A stretch of DNA of 64,000 nt, taken from NCBI GenBank assembly GCA_963509715.1, contig CAUPCB010000001.1, positions 57,434-121,433 of the forward strand, in the 5' to 3' direction. Shown one piece after another: positions 41,425 through 48,299 of the stretch (position 1 is its first letter; the number at the start of each line of letters is the position of its first letter). Origin of the DNA: JABCPE02 sp963509715. GTDB lineage: Bacteria; Bacteroidota; Bacteroidia; Flavobacteriales; Weeksellaceae. The notes under the pieces were generated by a model that saw nothing but the letters and a program-made list of their open reading frames with translations, searched no databases and had not been told where the DNA came from. The position numbers and the translations under genes are program-made.

Positions 41425-42873
41425 TTAAAATTCTGCGTTTCTTGGCGTTCTTGGGAAAGGAATCACATCACGGATGTTGGTCATTCCTGTTATGAATAGT
41501 ACCAATCTCTCCAGCCCAAGCCCGAAACCAGCGTGTGGCACAGAACCGAATTTTCTAGTATCCAGATACCACCATAGTTCCTTTTCATCCACATTCATAT
41601 CTTTCATTTTTTGGACAAGAACATCTAGTTTTTCTTCTCTCTGAGAACCACCGATGATTTCACCGATTCCAGGGAAAAGAACATCCATCGCCGCAACGGT
41701 TTTTTGGTCATCATTCAACTTCATATAAAACGCCTTGATGTCCTTTGGATAGTTGAATAAAACCACTGGGCTTTCAAAGTGTTTTTCCACCAAATAGCGT
41801 TCGTGCTCAGATTGTAGGTCTGCTCCCCAAGCCTCTATTGGGAATTGGAATTTACCTTTTTTATTTTCTTTAGAGTTAAGCAAAATCTCGATAGCCTCAG
41901 TGTAGCTCAGCCTTACGAAACGCTTTTTCACTACATTCTGAAGTTTTTCTATCAGTCCTTCTGCTGCTCTTTCTTTTTCAGGTTTTTGTTTTTGTTCCTC
42001 TGCAAATCTCTTGTCAAGAAGTTCTAAATCATCTTTGCAATTATCTAATACATAGTTGATTACATATTTCAAGAAATCCTCAGCCAAATCAATATTGTCT
42101 TCTAAGTTGTTGAATGCCACTTCTGGCTCCACCATCCAGAACTCTGCTAGGTGTCTCGTGGTATTAGAGTTTTCTGCACGGAAAGTAGGCCCAAAGGTAT
42201 AAACTCTTCCTAGTCCCATCACCGCGGTTTCCACATTTAGCTGTCCAGAAACCGTAAGGGAAGTTTTCTTACCAAAGAAATCTTGGTCATAGTCTACATT
42301 TCCATCTTCTGTTTTTGGAACTTTATTCAGGTCAAAGTTCGTAACCTTAAACATTTCTCCTGCTCCCTCAGCATCAGCCCCTGTGATTAGAGGCGTGTGG
42401 ATGTAGAAGAATTGGTTTTGGTTAAAGAACTGATGAATCGCAAAACTCACAGCGTGGCGAATTCTAAACACAGCTCCGAAAAGATTAGTTCTAAATCTCA
42501 AATGAGCCTGTTCTCTCAGTAATTCCAAAGAGTGTTTTTTAGGCTGAAGAACCGTTTTTTCCAGCTCATCAGTGAAATTATCTCCTAAAATTTCTATTTT
42601 CTTTGCTAAAACTTCTATGTTTTGTCCTGCACCTTGGCTTTCTACGATTTCTCCTGTCACTTTCAGAGAAGACGCTGTATGGATTTTTTTGATAATTTCT
42701 TCATCAAATTTTTCGAAATCCACTACAATCTGGATGTTATTCGCCGTAGAACCGTCGCTTAGTGCGATGAATCTGTTAGAACGAAAAGCTCTGACCCAGC
42801 CTTGGATACAGATGTCTTGGTGAATATGTTTTGTGTAATTATCAAGAATTTCTTTAATCGTTAATCGTTTCAT
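41425..42873 (-). CDS. asnS: Asparaginyl-tRNA synthetase
   Basis: The 482-residue class IIb synthetase charges tRNA-Asn. An OB-fold anticodon-binding domain (about 15-105, ICIQGWVRAFRSNRFIALSDG) precedes a catalytic core with motif 2 FRAENSNTTRHLAEFWMVEPE and motif 3 GFGLGLERLVLFITGM. The sequence ends NIRDVIPFPRTPRNAEF, where AsnRS proteins normally end. HTPLITGADAEGAGEMF is also AsnRS-type. It heads a minus-strand operon with a hypothetical gene, rpoN, folD and queE, starting from a predicted promoter 22 bases upstream. Confidence 0.98.
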   Translation of the reverse strand: MKRLTIKEILDNYTKHIHQDICIQGWVRAFRSNRFIALSDGSTANNIQIVVDFEKFDEEIIKKIHTASSLKVTGEIVESQGAGQNIEVLAKKIEILGDNFTDELEKTVLQPKKHSLELLREQAHLRFRTNLFGAVFRIRHAVSFAIHQFFNQNQFFYIHTPLITGADAEGAGEMFKVTNFDLNKVPKTEDGNVDYDQDFFGKKTSLTVSGQLNVETAVMGLGRVYTFGPTFRAENSNTTRHLAEFWMVEPEVAFNNLEDNIDLAEDFLKYVINYVLDNCKDDLELLDKRFAEEQKQKPEKERAAEGLIEKLQNVVKKRFVRLSYTEAIEILLNSKENKKGKFQFPIEAWGADLQSEHERYLVEKHFESPVVLFNYPKDIKAFYMKLNDDQKTVAAMDVLFPGIGEIIGGSQREEKLDVLVQKMKDMNVDEKELWWYLDTRKFGSVPHAGFGLGLERLVLFITGMTNIRDVIPFPRTPRNAEF

Positions 42874-42894
42874 TGGATGATATTATTAAAACAG

Positions 42895-42902
42895 CAAAGA
42901 TA
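42895..42902 (-). promoter_or_regulatory. Predicted -7 element of the asnS operon
   Basis: The minus strand reads TATCTTTG, matching TAnnTTTG, 21 bases upstream of the asnS ATG at 42873, with a predicted leader of about 15 bases. Confidence 0.55.
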
Positions 42903-42920
42903 AAATAAAAAGATGGAAAT

Positions 42921-42952
42921 AAAAAACCGTTGTAAATCTACAACGGTTTTAT
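42921..42952 (-). terminator. Terminator after the HU gene
   Basis: A perfect 12-bp stem (42923-42934 with 42939-42950) with a 4-base loop has a run of T on the minus-strand side, separating the HU gene from asnS. Confidence 0.85.
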
Positions 42953-42968
42953 TTTAATTGAAAAACAA

Positions 42969-43259
42969 TTATTTTTTCTTAGCACCTGCTACTGCGTCAG
43001 CTAGCTCAGCACCTGGCTTGAATTTAGCAACTTTTTTAGCAGCGATTTTGATTGGTTGTTTAGTAGCTGGGTTGATACCAGTTCTTGCAGCTCTTTCTGT
43101 TACAGAAAAAGTTCCAAATCCTACTAATGCCACTTTACCATCTTTCTTTTTAAGTGTGTTAGTAACATTCTCAATGAAAGACTCTAATGCCTTCTTAGCA
43201 GCCACTTTAGTGATTTCTGCATCCTTTGCAATTGCGTCGATTAATTCAGACTTGTTCAT
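42969..43259 (-). CDS. hup: HU family DNA-binding protein
   Basis: The 96-residue nucleoid protein bends and compacts DNA. It begins MNKSELIDAIAKDAEITKVAA, here written only to the helical dimerisation part, and continues with the VGFGTFSVTERAARTGINPAT DNA-binding arm, of which the RTGINPAT tip is the intercalating loop. The C-terminal KKVAKFKPGAELADAV is standard, and an extra lysine-rich tail (AGAKKK) is seen in many Bacteroidota HU proteins. It has the clearest promoter of the minus strand and its own terminator, so it is a single-gene unit. Confidence 0.97.
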   Translation of the reverse strand: MNKSELIDAIAKDAEITKVAAKKALESFIENVTNTLKKKDGKVALVGFGTFSVTERAARTGINPATKQPIKIAAKKVAKFKPGAELADAVAGAKKK

Positions 43260-43289
43260 AATAATGTTATTTTATAAATTTATGTTCAG

Positions 43290-43320
43290 CAAATATAAAA
43301 TAAATAAAACAAAAACCAAA
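43290..43320 (-). promoter_or_regulatory. Canonical promoter of the HU gene
   Basis: On the minus strand TTTG (43320-43317) and TATATTTG (43297-43290) are separated by 19 bases, a full TTTG-N19-TAnnTTTG promoter. The predicted start is near 43284, 24 bases before the ATG. Confidence 0.8.
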
Positions 43321-43377
43321 TTTTTTATAGCATAAAATGAGGTTTTTAGAAGATTTTAGGATAATTTTAATTGATTT

Positions 43378-44061
43378 TTACTTTTTAGCTCCGAAAAATC
43401 CCTGATTTCCAAGAGGAATAATAGCCGCAATTACGAAAAGGTGATTGTTCGGGCTTGCGTGGTTTTTATGAGATTGGTAAATGTAGAAGAACTGTGGATT
43501 CAGCCAATTGAAAAGTTTAATATCCGCTCCTAAATACAATCTGTTTCTAGCAAAATCTCCTTTTTTCAGGTCAATGAAAATTTCATCATGAGCAAAGAAA
43601 TTGACAGATTTATCAAAAATTTTCGCTCTGTGTACGATGCCTAAACGCCCTCTATAAAAATCAAAATCCTCTCCACCTACGATGAATCTATGCAAATAAG
43701 TGTTTCGGTTTTGCAAAATCCATCTGTTTTGTTTGTCCAGAGGAAGGGAGAAAGTTACCATCACATTGACTTGGTGTTCTTTCGCTTCCTTGCTATGCGC
43801 CTGAGGTGATTTTAGAAACACATAAAGAGGCATAAAGGAAATGTATTTATTGATTTTGATATTAGGCATCACCATGGCTATCTGTGTATGCTCTGGCGAT
43901 GTGCTCACCCCGCCGTATACCGTGATGCTGTGCTCTTTTGGGATGTTTATAGAAACTCCCGTTGTCAAGAAAGATTTTTTGGTGTCAGCATCTTGGGCTT
44001 TCATGGTATTGATACCAAAAAATACTCCATATAATGCTGAAAGTAAAATTAACTTTTTCAT
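43378..44061 (-). CDS. DUF2490 family outer-membrane-type protein
   Basis: The 227-residue protein has a signal peptide (about 1-22, ending KAQ) and an alternating aromatic pattern of beta-strands to the end. Segments such as KYISFMPLYVFLK, WILQNRNTYLHRFI, YRGRLGIVHRAKI and LNPQFFYIYQSHK are typical of DUF2490, a family of small outer-membrane beta-barrels common in Bacteroidota and of unknown function. It has no lipobox. It is divergent from panD; the shared 84-base spacer has a -7 element for each direction. Confidence 0.8.
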   Translation of the reverse strand: MKKLILLSALYGVFFGINTMKAQDADTKKSFLTTGVSINIPKEHSITVYGGVSTSPEHTQIAMVMPNIKINKYISFMPLYVFLKSPQAHSKEAKEHQVNVMVTFSLPLDKQNRWILQNRNTYLHRFIVGGEDFDFYRGRLGIVHRAKIFDKSVNFFAHDEIFIDLKKGDFARNRLYLGADIKLFNWLNPQFFYIYQSHKNHASPNNHLFVIAAIIPLGNQGFFGAKK

Positions 44062-44089
44062 TAGTGTAAAATTTAGAAAATTAAGGCTG

Positions 44090-44097
44090 CAAAAATA
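44090..44097 (-). promoter_or_regulatory. Predicted -7 element of the DUF2490 gene
   Basis: The minus strand reads TATTTTTG, matching TAnnTTTG, 28 bases upstream of the ATG at 44061. No -33 match. Confidence 0.45.
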
Positions 44098-44133
44098 CTA
44101 ATTAAATCTTAGGTTTGTTTAAAAAGAAATCAA

Positions 44134-44141
44134 TAATTTTG
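44134..44141 (+). promoter_or_regulatory. Predicted -7 element of panD, abutting its start codon
   Basis: TAATTTTG matches TAnnTTTG and ends only 4 bases before the panD ATG at 44146, predicting a transcript with almost no leader. A TTTG lies at 44114-44117, but the 16-base spacing is short. Confidence 0.5.
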
Positions 44142-44145
44142 CAGC

Positions 44146-44496
44146 ATGTTAATAGAAGTTTTTAAATCAAAAATTCACAGAGTAAGTGTTACAGAAGCGA
44201 ATCTGAACTACATAGGAAGCATTACCATAGATGAAGACCTGATGGATGCCTCTGGAATTATCCATGGCGAGAGGGTTTATGTGGTGAATGTGAATAATGG
44301 AGAGCGCTTTGACACTTATGCAATAAGAGGCGAGAGAAAATCAGGAGTAATCTGTCTGAATGGTGCGGCAGCGAGAAAAGCCCACAAAGGCGATATTGTC
44401 ATCATCATAGCCTACGCGCAGATGACACCAGAGGAAGCTAAAACCTTCGAACCCAAAGTGGTTTTCCCAAATGAAAAAACGAATTTATTAGAATAA
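44146..44496 (+). CDS. panD: Aspartate 1-decarboxylase
   Basis: The 116-residue pyruvoyl enzyme makes beta-alanine from aspartate for pantothenate and coenzyme A. The proenzyme self-cleaves between G24 and S25 in YIGSITIDEDLMD, turning S25 into the pyruvoyl cofactor. GERVYVVNVNNGERFDTYAI and ICLNGAAARKAHKGDIVIII are typical family blocks. The preceding sequence suggests a leaderless or nearly leaderless transcript. The following membrane protein gene starts 2 bases downstream. panB and panC are not in the window. Confidence 0.97.
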   Translation: MLIEVFKSKIHRVSVTEANLNYIGSITIDEDLMDASGIIHGERVYVVNVNNGERFDTYAIRGERKSGVICLNGAAARKAHKGDIVIIIAYAQMTPEEAKTFEPKVVFPNEKTNLLE

Positions 44497-44498
44497 TA

Positions 44499-45551
44499 AT
44501 GAGCCTCAAAAGAAAGCAGATAAAGAATATTTTTACGATTTTAATTTCAGCTGGATTGGCTGTATTTTTTATGTGGCTGGCTTTGGGAGATTTGGATTTC
44601 GATAAAGTGAAAGCATCTTTTGCTGAGATTAACTATTTCTGGGCGTTTATGTCTGCTTTCTTTGTTGTTTTGGCGTACTGGTTTCGGGCGGTGCGCTGGA
44701 ATCTCCTTTTAGAACCGATGGGCTACCAAATCCGTAATTCTAATGCCTTTTGGACGATAGCCTTCGGGTATATGATGAACCTTACCATTCCAAGAAGCGG
44801 CGAAATCGCGAGGGCGACCACACTTTTCAGAATCGAAAAAGTCCCAGTAGAAAAATCCATCGCGACCATAGTCATAGAACGATTGGTGGATTTGGTTTTT
44901 ATGCTTTTGTTTCTGCTGCTGACTTTTATTTTTAATGGAAAGGTTTTAGCGTCATTTTACAGCCTGCTTACCACACGAAAAGTCTCTGAAAAAAAGGATC
45001 TGACATCTACGGATAATTTCTTGCTAAACCATGGAGTAGATGATTTGGATGCGTTTTATTTTAATCTGAAAATAGTTCTTTTAGTCCTTGTTTTGCTTGC
45101 TTCGGTGGTTTTTGTAATTAAATTTAAAGAGAAAATCATTTCTTTCGTTAAAGGCTTGATAGATGGCTTTTTAGCTGTCCGAAAAATCAAGAATAAACTT
45201 GCTTTTGTGCTTCATTCGGCAGGAATATGGATTTGCTATTTTCTTGCGGCGTATTTGGTTTGTTTTGCCTTGAAAGAAACTTCTGATTTCACCATCGGTG
45301 ATGGTTTCCTGCTCGTTACGGCTGGAACTCTTGGGATGATGGTGCCTACTTCTGGCGGTGCAGGTTCTTACCATATCGTGGTTAAAATCGCTATTGTAGG
45401 GATTTTTATTTCTCTTGGTAAAAGCCATTCTCAGGGTGAGGAAGTAGGGTTTTCCTATGCGCTGATTTCTCACCTGATACAGACCATCGCTACGCTTATC
45501 TTTGGGCTGATTTCTATTTTTGCATTATTTGGAAAGAAGAATGATAAATAG
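44499..45551 (+). CDS. Lysylphosphatidylglycerol synthase TM-domain (UPF0104) membrane protein
   Basis: The 350-residue protein has about eight membrane helices and matches the flippase-like domain family related to the MprF membrane part: AYWFRAVRWNLLLEPMGY, a GYMMNLTIPRSGEIARATTLF loop shown here in two pieces (GYMMNLTIPRSGEIARA), IVIERLVDLVFMLLFLLL and a late GMMVPTSGGAGSYHIV motif. The soluble aminoacyl-transferase domain of MprF is absent, as usual for the short family members. Lipid or polyprenyl-linked sugar translocation is suspected for the family but unproven. It probably shares the panD transcript. Confidence 0.88.
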   Translation: MSLKRKQIKNIFTILISAGLAVFFMWLALGDLDFDKVKASFAEINYFWAFMSAFFVVLAYWFRAVRWNLLLEPMGYQIRNSNAFWTIAFGYMMNLTIPRSGEIARATTLFRIEKVPVEKSIATIVIERLVDLVFMLLFLLLTFIFNGKVLASFYSLLTTRKVSEKKDLTSTDNFLLNHGVDDLDAFYFNLKIVLLVLVLLASVVFVIKFKEKIISFVKGLIDGFLAVRKIKNKLAFVLHSAGIWICYFLAAYLVCFALKETSDFTIGDGFLLVTAGTLGMMVPTSGGAGSYHIVVKIAIVGIFISLGKSHSQGEEVGFSYALISHLIQTIATLIFGLISIFALFGKKNDK

Positions 45552-45552
45552 T

Positions 45553-46341
45553 TTATGATTCCTGATGTGTGTCAAAACTATTTTTCCATTGATTTATAAA
45601 GTCTTTAAATTGCTTGTTATCAAAGACTTTGTTTCTAATTTTGCTAACGGAGGAAATTCCTTTTCTATCAGAAATCATCAGGATTTCATCGGCTTTTTGG
45701 CTTTCAAAAGGGCTTATTTCTGCCTGCTCTATTTCGGCTAATCTATTTTTGTGAACGAAAGTGACAAAATTCTCCATCAGCGGCGAGATGTAGGCACCTT
45801 CGGTCTGTTTCGGGATACGGATGGTGTTTCCTTCTAAAAACAAGAAATTTCCCCAAATTCCCCTTGCAATTCTTTTGTTTGGGTTTAGAATCAGCAGGTC
45901 GTCAAGTTCGTTTTCTCCAGCGTATATTTCGGCATAAATATTTTCTGGACAATGAGTTAAGATATTGCTTAGAATATTCGTGTTTACGGTAATTTCCCTA
46001 ATCAAATCTACTTCCAGAGTTTTGTTAATCTGCAAAATATCTTGTGTTGGCTCTGCATCAATGAAAAACTGAACGGGAGATTTGGCTAAATTTAAATCAT
46101 CAGTATTTCTATAAACTAAAAAATGAATAAACGCGTTTTCAAGGGCGTCTGCAGTTATTTTTTGCTCAAGAAGATCGATGAAATATTCCAAATTGAAAGA
46201 AAGTGGAATATTCATTCTCATCTTTCGCATAGAGGCCATTAGGAAAAAATAGCATTCTTCGGTAAAGATGAGTTTTCCATTTCTCACAAAAAAATACACG
46301 CTCACGGCATCGCCATAGAGAAAAGCACGATTGTCATTCAT
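45553..46341 (-). CDS. Class IV aminotransferase-like protein, catalytic lysine missing
   Basis: The 262-residue protein has the size and fold pattern of fold-type IV PLP enzymes such as aminodeoxychorismate lyase: NDNRAFLYGDAVSVYFFVRNGK at the start (RAFLYGDAV is the key part) and a C-terminal DDLLILNPNKRIARG...GNFLFLEGNTIRIP stretch. But the segment that should hold the PLP lysine (between EITVNTN and LDDLLI) contains no lysine, and the usual Glu before the GN/SN motif reads Arg. It may be a non-PLP paralogue with a regulatory or structural role. It shares one base with the START-like gene upstream, so the two are coupled. Confidence 0.75.
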   Translation of the reverse strand: MNDNRAFLYGDAVSVYFFVRNGKLIFTEECYFFLMASMRKMRMNIPLSFNLEYFIDLLEQKITADALENAFIHFLVYRNTDDLNLAKSPVQFFIDAEPTQDILQINKTLEVDLIREITVNTNILSNILTHCPENIYAEIYAGENELDDLLILNPNKRIARGIWGNFLFLEGNTIRIPKQTEGAYISPLMENFVTFVHKNRLAEIEQAEISPFESQKADEILMISDRKGISSVSKIRNKVFDNKQFKDFINQWKNSFDTHQES

Positions 46342-46727
46342 TAGGCAGCTCCTAATTTTATTTTTAGATTTTCGATAAGATTTTCCCAGTATTGTTGAGT
46401 TTCTTCTTCGTCGCCAGCTTCACAGAAGTCGGTAATATTTAAAGAAAGGTCGTTTGTGATTTCATCAATTACGATATTCAACTCGAAGAAATATTTAGTT
46501 CCTTCATCTTCTTCCCATCGGAATCTTACGGATTGTTCTACTTTGTATCTGGTAAGAGTCGCTTTTTCTTTTGGGCCGCCATTCCAGCTGAAGTAGAAAT
46601 CATCTCCTTTTTCTGTCACTTCATCAGCGAACCATTCTGCCAGCCCTTCTGCAGTGGCAATGTATTCAAACAGAATTTCTGGAAGGCAGTGAAGCGGAAA
46701 TTCAAATTGTATTTTAGTTTTAGCCAT
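46341..46727 (-). CDS. START-like (AHSA1/SRPBCC-type) domain protein
   Basis: The 128-residue cytoplasmic protein has the single-domain helix-grip pattern: FEFPLHCLPEILFEYIATAEGLAEWFADEV (of which LFEYIATAEGLAEWF is the diagnostic part), a tryptophan-rich strand FYFSWNGGPKEKATLTR, VRFRWEEDEG and a long C-terminal helix YWENLIENLKIKLG. Such domains bind hydrophobic ligands or act as Hsp90 co-factors; nothing here tells which. Its stop overlaps the start of the degenerate aminotransferase gene by one base. Confidence 0.85.
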   Translation of the reverse strand: MAKTKIQFEFPLHCLPEILFEYIATAEGLAEWFADEVTEKGDDFYFSWNGGPKEKATLTRYKVEQSVRFRWEEDEGTKYFFELNIVIDEITNDLSLNITDFCEAGDEEETQQYWENLIENLKIKLGAA

Positions 46728-46810
46728 ACATATACATTTTCGGGTCGCAATATATCATTATTTTTTTAGCTTTAAAATATTGTCCAAGTGATTTTTGTCA
46801 CTATAAATGA

Positions 46811-46845
46811 AAAAAGGCAAAAAATCATAAATTTTTGCCTTTTTA
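46811..46845 (-). terminator. Terminator after the class III aminotransferase gene
   Basis: A perfect 13-bp stem (46811-46823 with 46832-46844) with an 8-base loop; the minus-strand product ends in a T-run. Confidence 0.8.
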
Positions 46846-46871
46846 TTTGTTTTTTGTGTCTGCTTTTTTTG

Positions 46872-48050
46872 TTATGATACCTTGTCAAGGGCATTTAGAA
46901 TAATGGCACAGCCTTTTTCTATTTCTTCCTTGCTGAGGATAAGCGCAGGAGAAATCCTCAGATAATCATTTCGGTAGAGCTGGCAAGATACGATAAGTCC
47001 ATCTTTCATACATTGCTCTACCACACGGATGCAGTAGTCAGGGCTACCTAGATTGACCGCCAGCATGATTCCTTTTCCGTTGATGTATTTTATTTTAGGA
47101 TGAACCAAAAGTTTTCGGAATAGTTTTTCTTTTTCCTCTATTTCATCCAGTAGTCCGCTTTCTAGGATTTCTTCCAAAGTAGCCAAACAAGAAGCCGCGA
47201 TAAGCGGATTTCCTCCAAAAGTGGTGATGTGTCCTAATTTAGGGCTGTAAGATAGACAGCTCATGATTTCTCTGCTGCTCATAAAGGCGCCCACGGGAAG
47301 ACCGCCGCCCATTCCTTTACCCATCGCTAAAATATCTGGAACAATGCCATAATGCTCAAATCCAAAAAGTTTTCCTGTTCTCCCAAAGCCTGGTTGTATT
47401 TCATCTAAAATAAGCAGAGCGCCCACTTCTTCGCATCTCTTTTTTAGTTTTTTCAGATAGTCGTTTTCTGGCGTGATAAATCCTGCTGCGCCTTGTATAG
47501 TTTCTACAACTACACCTGCTGTTTTTTCGGTGATTTTGGCTAAATCTTCTTCATTATTAAAATGAATAAAATTCACCAACGGAAGCAGTGGACGGAAAGC
47601 TCTCTTGTGGTATTCGTTTCCTGCCACGCTCAGCGCTCCGTGGGTGTTGCCATGGTAGGCATTGTGAAAGGCTATGATTTCCTCTCTGCCGGTGTATCTT
47701 TTGGCAAGTTTTAAGCTGCCGTCTATGGCTTCTGCACCGCTGTTTACCAGATAGGTGACTTCCAATGGGTCGGGCGTTACCTTTGCTAAAAGTTTGCACA
47801 GTTCTACGGGTTTTTCTAGTGCGTATTCTCCATAGACCATTACATGCAGGTATTTGTCTGCTTGTTCTTTTATGGCGTTTATAATTCTAGGGTGGGAGTG
47901 TCCCAGTACATTGGCGGAAATCCCAGAAACAAAGTCCAGATATGCCCTGCTGTCTTTACCATATATATAGTTGCCCTCCGCTCTTTCTACCTCAAAACCA
48001 GAGGCAAAATTCGAGGTCTGTGCTTGATAGTTGAAAAAATCTTGTTTCAT
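46872..48050 (-). CDS. Class III aminotransferase (acetylornithine/ornithine-type)
   Basis: The 392-residue PLP enzyme of the AGAT-II family shows YLVNSGAEAIDGSLKLAKRYTG for cofactor phosphate binding, FHNAYHGNTHGALS, LILDEIQPGFGRTGKLFGFE with the PLP-contacting Asp, and the Schiff-base lysine in DILAMGKGMGGGLPVGA. HITTFGGNPLIAASCLAT follows. These fit acetylornithine or ornithine aminotransferases, or related omega-amino enzymes; specificity cannot be settled by eye. It is a single-gene unit with its own predicted promoter and terminator, not in an arginine operon. Confidence 0.9.
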   Translation of the reverse strand: MKQDFFNYQAQTSNFASGFEVERAEGNYIYGKDSRAYLDFVSGISANVLGHSHPRIINAIKEQADKYLHVMVYGEYALEKPVELCKLLAKVTPDPLEVTYLVNSGAEAIDGSLKLAKRYTGREEIIAFHNAYHGNTHGALSVAGNEYHKRAFRPLLPLVNFIHFNNEEDLAKITEKTAGVVVETIQGAAGFITPENDYLKKLKKRCEEVGALLILDEIQPGFGRTGKLFGFEHYGIVPDILAMGKGMGGGLPVGAFMSSREIMSCLSYSPKLGHITTFGGNPLIAASCLATLEEILESGLLDEIEEKEKLFRKLLVHPKIKYINGKGIMLAVNLGSPDYCIRVVEQCMKDGLIVSCQLYRNDYLRISPALILSKEEIEKGCAIILNALDKVS

Positions 48051-48067
48051 TATAGAATAATTTTGAG

Positions 48068-48075
48068 CAAATGTA
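48068..48075 (-). promoter_or_regulatory. Predicted -7 element of the class III aminotransferase gene
   Basis: The minus strand reads TACATTTG, matching TAnnTTTG, 17 bases upstream of the ATG at 48050. The rest of the 249-base spacer to 48300 holds only a weak inverted repeat (48120-48127 with 48147-48154) and a possible plus-strand TATTTTCG at 48260-48267. Confidence 0.5.
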
Positions 48076-48299
48076 CTGTTTTTGATTAAAATAGGGCGTG
48101 AAAATTTTGTTTAACACGGAAAGAATTTTTGTTTTTATTCATCAATAATTCTTTTTAGACTTTGACTAAATTTATATACCAATGAAACAAAAATCATAAA
48201 AACATAGAGAATGGAAGTTAAAAACTAATGAAAAATTTTAGTATTCATTTAAAAATCTGTATTTTCGCAGACTAAATAATTTTTAAAGAGTTAATTACA

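Noticed and set aside
48120..48154. Inverted repeat in the 249-base spacer as a terminator or operator
   Set aside because: The 8-base AT-rich arms with a 19-base loop are weak and lack a T-run in the right place.
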